DNA of 28,552 nucleotides, taken from Schaalia odontolytica (lineage in GTDB: Bacteria; Actinomycetota; Actinomycetes; Actinomycetales; Actinomycetaceae). Below the pieces are notes generated by a model. It saw only the letters and a list, made by a program, of their open reading frames with translations. It had not been told where the DNA came from and ran no database searches. Position 1 is the stretch's first letter, and each line of letters opens with the position of its first letter. The translations under genes and the position numbers were made by a program. This document shows positions 23,116 through 28,552 of the stretch, piece by piece. The stretch lies in contig CATYYP010000001.1 in assembly GCA_958415245.1 (NCBI GenBank), forward strand, positions 1-28,552. Reading direction: 5' to 3'.

Positions 23116-23147
23116 GGGCGGGAGCAGTCCAGCGCCAGCTCCCGCCC
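23116..23147 (-). terminator. Terminator after guaB
   Basis: A perfect 10-bp stem, GGGCGGGAGC (23116-23125) with its complement (23138-23147), and a 12-base loop, 22 bases beyond the guaB stop on the minus strand. No T-run. Confidence 0.65.
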
Positions 23148-23169
23148 CTCATGACCTCGCGATCTGCGC

Positions 23170-26068
<2,899 letters not shown>

Positions 26069-26184
26069 GACTGTTCTCCTGCCGGTACGTGCCTTCACGG
26101 TATCACCTGTCCAGGCACCGCGGGCGGAGGTGGGGGCCGCGTGCGCGCAGTCGAGGCACAATTGCGCATGAGCCGTCACAGGCG

Positions 26185-27105
26185 TCAGGAGCGGCCGACG
26201 AGCTCCAGGTCGGCCTGGGGCGCGAGGAGGGCGAGGGCCTCCTCGACACAGGCGCTGATGGTGCGCACGCGCTGCACCTGGGGCGAGAGGATCTCGGGGG
26301 CGTCCGCTCCCACCATGATCGTGGGCACTCCGTAGCGCGCGACGAGGTTTTCTACCGTGCGCGCGCACTCGGGACCACATCCGAGGACGACGGTGAGGGC
26401 AGGGACGCCTCCGCGCACGTACTCGCGGAAGCGTTCGGTGGTGCTGACGCCGCCGTAGTTTTCGCTGGAGAGCATGCGCACGTCGCAGCCGTACCAGGCC
26501 AGGGCGACGCCGATGACCTGGGCGGCGGTCTCGTGGAGCGAGTCGGAGATGAGTGCGACGCGGTCCCCTCCGACGAGGGAGCGGGCGGGGCGGGACTGAT
26601 AGACAGAGCGGCACACGCGCTGGAAGGCGTTGACCAGCATGAGGGCGGGCGCGCTGCCGATGGGCTCACCGCCCGGAGCGGAGCGCAGGGATTTGAGGGT
26701 CGGTTCGACGAATCGCGACCACGTATGGACGAGGCCGTGGCTGGTAACGGCTGCCTCGATCACTTCTTCGAGCCGTTGGTAGTCGTCGGAGAGGGCGACG
26801 GAGCGCAGCTGGGCGGCGTTCGCCGGGCCTCGACGGGGCAGGAGCGCGCTTTCTGCGAGGGCCCGCTTGGCGGCCTCGGCGGCGGACATACCGGCGCGCA
26901 CGTGGTGGATCATGGCGCGCAGACGGTCGACGTCCTCGGGCTGGTAGCGACGCCGCTCGCCGACTTCGCGCTGCGCGGGGCCGAGGCCGTAGCGTCGTTC
27001 CCAGGTGCGCAGGGTGGAGGGAGATACTCCCAGCTCATCGGACACCGAGGACATGGTGCGGGAGCGGTCGGCCTGCGCCGACTGCGCCAGTATGGCTCGT
27101 GGCAT
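26185..27105 (-). CDS. MerR-family regulator with a degenerate cobalamin-type sensor domain
   Basis: A 306-residue DNA-binding protein. The N-terminal MerR winged helix spans about 19-88: VSDELGVSPSTLRTWERRYGL, then the wing RRRYQPEDVDRLRAM. The remainder resembles the helical bundle plus Rossmann B12-binding region of LitR/CarH-type regulators, seen in RVALISDSLHETAAQVIGVALAWYGCDV (182-209) and VLGCG..IMVGADAPE. However, the DxHxxG motif survives only as DSLHET, and the W...EH motif of the bundle is not seen, so light or B12 sensing is doubtful. The start at 27105 has GGAGGG seven bases upstream. Expected targets are its own promoter and perhaps the AGE-fold gene downstream. Confidence 0.82.
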   Translation of the reverse strand: MPRAILAQSAQADRSRTMSSVSDELGVSPSTLRTWERRYGLGPAQREVGERRRYQPEDVDRLRAMIHHVRAGMSAAEAAKRALAESALLPRRGPANAAQLRSVALSDDYQRLEEVIEAAVTSHGLVHTWSRFVEPTLKSLRSAPGGEPIGSAPALMLVNAFQRVCRSVYQSRPARSLVGGDRVALISDSLHETAAQVIGVALAWYGCDVRMLSSENYGGVSTTERFREYVRGGVPALTVVLGCGPECARTVENLVARYGVPTIMVGADAPEILSPQVQRVRTISACVEEALALLAPQADLELVGRS

Positions 27106-27179
27106 GTCCGATCCCTCCGGTCCTTGTCCGTGCCCTGCTCTGATTCTTGCGTGTTCGCAGCGCACACGCCACAGGAAGG

Positions 27180-27230
27180 GATATAACGCCCACATCCAAG
27201 TTGTTCAAAAAGTTATTCATAATCTGTTCA
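27180..27230 (-). promoter_or_regulatory. merR promoter with triple TTCA repeat
   Basis: On the minus strand TTGAAC (27203-27208) and TATATC (27180-27185) are separated by 17 bases. On the plus strand GTTGTTCA (27200-27207), GTTATTCA (27212-27219) and TCTGTTCA (27223-27230) form direct repeats at 12- and 11-bp steps over and upstream of the -35. CarH-type MerR proteins bind direct repeats of about 11 bp, so autoregulation is plausible. Confidence 0.5.
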
Positions 27231-27313
27231 CTCTGCACACCATACGTTTCTCCACGTTTTCACAGTACGGGTACGCTCGATCTGAGAACTGGCTCATAAT
27301 TCGAGAAAGATCC

Positions 27314-27373
27314 TTGAATAACTACCGCACAAGTGTCTATTCTTGCCGACATCGTGTGCCGAAAATGTCGGCA
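27314..27373 (+). promoter_or_regulatory. whiB3 promoter and overlapping inverted repeat
   Basis: TTGAAT (27314-27319), 18 bases, TATTCT (27338-27343). Directly after the -10 comes the inverted repeat TGCCGACAT (27344-27352) and ATGTCGGCA (27365-27373) with a 12-base spacer. It covers the expected transcription start, as an operator for a repressor would. An alternative 6-bp hairpin, GTGCCG/CGGCAC (27356-27374), overlaps it. Confidence 0.5.
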
Positions 27374-27397
27374 CGACAGACATGAAGGAGGCACCCA

Positions 27398-27694
27398 ATG
27401 ACTGACGTCTCCCGTCTGCCCGGACCCATGATCGACGCGTGGGAATGGCAGTACGAAGCGGCGTGCCGAGACCTGGACACCGAGCTGTTCTTCCACCCCG
27501 AGGGTGAGCGCGGCTCCACGCGCCGACGCCGTGCAGCAAACGCTAAGGCAATCTGCGCGACCTGCCCGGTTATCGAGCAGTGCCGGTCTTACGCTCTGGC
27601 CGCTCAGGAGCCTTACGGCATCTGGGGTGGAATGACTGAAGAAGAACGACGCGAAGAGATCCGCTCCTCTGGACGCGGTCGCCGCGTCTCCTAA
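27398..27694 (+). CDS. whiB3: WhiB-family iron-sulfur regulator, WhiB3/WhiD type
   Basis: A 98-residue [4Fe-4S] transcription factor of actinobacteria that works with the principal sigma factor and responds to redox or nitric oxide. The cluster cysteines are Cys23, Cys53, Cys56 and Cys62 (C..CxxCxxxxxC), followed by the GIWGG turn (74-78) and a basic end, GRGRR. SRLPGP, WEWQ, FFHPEGERG and EPYGIWGG match M. tuberculosis WhiB3 and Streptomyces WhiD rather than WhiB1, WhiB2 or WhiB4. AAGGAGG lies seven bases before the ATG. It is divergent from merR, has its own promoter and a strong terminator, so it is monocistronic. Confidence 0.93.
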   Translation: MTDVSRLPGPMIDAWEWQYEAACRDLDTELFFHPEGERGSTRRRRAANAKAICATCPVIEQCRSYALAAQEPYGIWGGMTEEERREEIRSSGRGRRVS

Positions 27695-27711
27695 CGCGCA
27701 TCCATTTTTCC

Positions 27712-27746
27712 GGTGCGGCATCGCCACCGCGATGCCGCACCTTTTT
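27712..27746 (+). terminator. Rho-independent terminator of whiB3
   Basis: A perfect 13-bp stem (27712-27724 with 27729-27741), a CACC tetraloop and then TTTTT (27742-27746). This is the clearest intrinsic terminator in the window. Confidence 0.92.
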
Positions 27747-27784
27747 ACTGCCCGCCACAACGCCCATCCTCTCCGGGAGCTCGC

Positions 27785-28552
27785 ATGACCAGCAACGACA
27801 CCAAGGCCTCGCAGAAAAAGGCCGAGGACACCTCCACCAACCTGTACAAGACCCTGTTCTTCGTCACCGCGCCGATCACCGCGATCCTCGCGGGCGCGTG
27901 CGTGTGGATGGGTGTTCAGCTCTCCTCCACCTCTCCGGCGAGCCAGGCAACCCCGGCGGCCACGCCGACAGCGGCCGAACAAATGCCGCAGAACACGGAG
28001 ACGGCGGCCCCCAGCCAGACGAACGCCAAAAACCTGGAGATCATGGAGTCTTTCATGCGCCACCAGGCTGACGACCCGCAGGCGAAGGGCGACGTGAACG
28101 CTCCCGTGACGATGGTTCTCTTCTCTGACTTTGCGTGCCCCTACTGCACGAAGTACGCCCAGGACGTCGACCCGGCACTCGCCGACCTCATCGCGGATGG
28201 CACCCTGCGCGTGGAGTGGTACGACCTGGCCCAGATCACCGAGACCTCTCCCCTGGCAGCCCAGGCGGGCATCGCTGCGGGCGAGCAGGGCAAGTTCTGG
28301 GAGTTCCACGACGTGGTCTACGCGGCGGCCGACCCGACCGGGCACCCGCAGTACTCCGAGCAGGCTCTCGTCGATTTCGCGGCCCAGGCGGGTGTGCCCG
28401 ACTTGGACAAGTTCCGCGCAACGATGCTCGCCGATCACACCGTCTCCAAGGTGAAGGCGGCCAAGGAACAGGCTCACCAGGCGGGCATCAGTGGCACGCC
28501 CACGATGTTTATCAATAAGGCGTTCGTCAGCGGCTACCGGGACGCTTCCTAC
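27785..28552 (+). CDS. Membrane-anchored DsbA-like thioredoxin-fold protein, 3'-truncated by window edge
   Basis: The frame is open for 256 codons to the right edge without a stop, so the end lies outside. A short cytoplasmic tail (1-22) is followed by one membrane helix (about 23-46) and a Ser/Pro/Thr/Ala-rich linker (47-80); the thioredoxin domain should therefore face outside. The domain starts with KGDVNAPVTMVLFSDFACPYC, with the redox pair Cys118-Pro-Tyr-Cys121, continues with a helical insertion typical of DsbA, and shows the cis-Pro loop SGTPTMFIN. It likely catalyses disulfide formation or isomerisation in exported proteins. The start is ATG 27785 with CGGGAG upstream. It is separated from whiB3 by a terminator. 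Confidence 0.9.
   Translation, partial: MTSNDTKASQKKAEDTSTNLYKTLFFVTAPITAILAGACVWMGVQLSSTSPASQATPAATPTAAEQMPQNTETAAPSQTNAKNLEIMESFMRHQADDPQAKGDVNAPVTMVLFSDFACPYCTKYAQDVDPALADLIADGTLRVEWYDLAQITETSPLAAQAGIAAGEQGKFWEFHDVVYAAADPTGHPQYSEQALVDFAAQAGVPDLDKFRATMLADHTVSKVKAAKEQAHQAGISGTPTMFINKAFVSGYRDASY

Noticed and set aside
26089..26118. GTGCCT/AGGCAC inverted repeat upstream of the AGE-fold gene
   Set aside because: Six-bp arms with an 18-base spacer and no clear promoter around it; could be an operator but not supportable.
26069..26614. N-terminal extension of the AGE-fold gene
   Set aside because: Runs through the intergenic region into the merR gene; ATG 26068 has a good ribosome site and the family start.

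Overview
The window (28,552 bases) is a compact, high-GC chromosomal segment from an actinobacterium. A WhiB3/WhiD protein, a GuaB3-type IMP-dehydrogenase relative, two LARTG-type cell-wall sorting signals and start codons placed directly behind -10 boxes all point that way. Gene content and style suggest the Actinomycetaceae (Actinomyces/Schaalia), but this is inference. I see no rRNA, tRNA, CRISPR array, insertion sequence or prophage gene. No stretch over 300 bases lacks a gene; the largest gaps (27106-27397, 19886-20162, 22121-22374, 2018-2266) hold promoters, operators or terminators.

Left edge (1-3922): the 3' part of nadE (glutamine-dependent NAD synthetase) with a strong hairpin terminator, a small SdpI-like membrane protein, and a two-gene methyltransferase-cupin unit on the minus strand.

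Core (4003-19885, all minus strand): an almost gap-free nucleic-acid salvage locus. In transcription order: an ExeM/NucH-type surface nuclease; a surface 5'-nucleotidase; a BmpA-type nucleoside ABC importer (lipoprotein, ATPase, two permeases); cytidine deaminase; thymidine/pyrimidine-nucleoside phosphorylase; a SorC-type DeoR regulator; purine-nucleoside phosphorylase; deoxyribose-phosphate aldolase; and a PGM2-like phosphosugar mutase. Together they can take extracellular DNA or RNA to nucleosides at the wall, import them, split off the sugar and send it to glycolysis. Both surface enzymes end in LARTG, a transmembrane helix and a basic tail. A near-identical motif (TGACAARTGT) lies upstream of the nuclease, the transporter operon and deoD, so one regulator may control all three units.

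Right part (20163-28552): guaB3 and guaB, both apparently transcribed without a leader; a DnaQ-like exonuclease; a fructose-6-phosphate-aldolase-like transaldolase; an AGE-fold sugar-epimerase relative whose expected catalytic histidines are replaced; a MerR regulator with a degenerate sensor domain; whiB3 with a textbook terminator; and a membrane-anchored DsbA-like thioredoxin protein that runs off the right edge.
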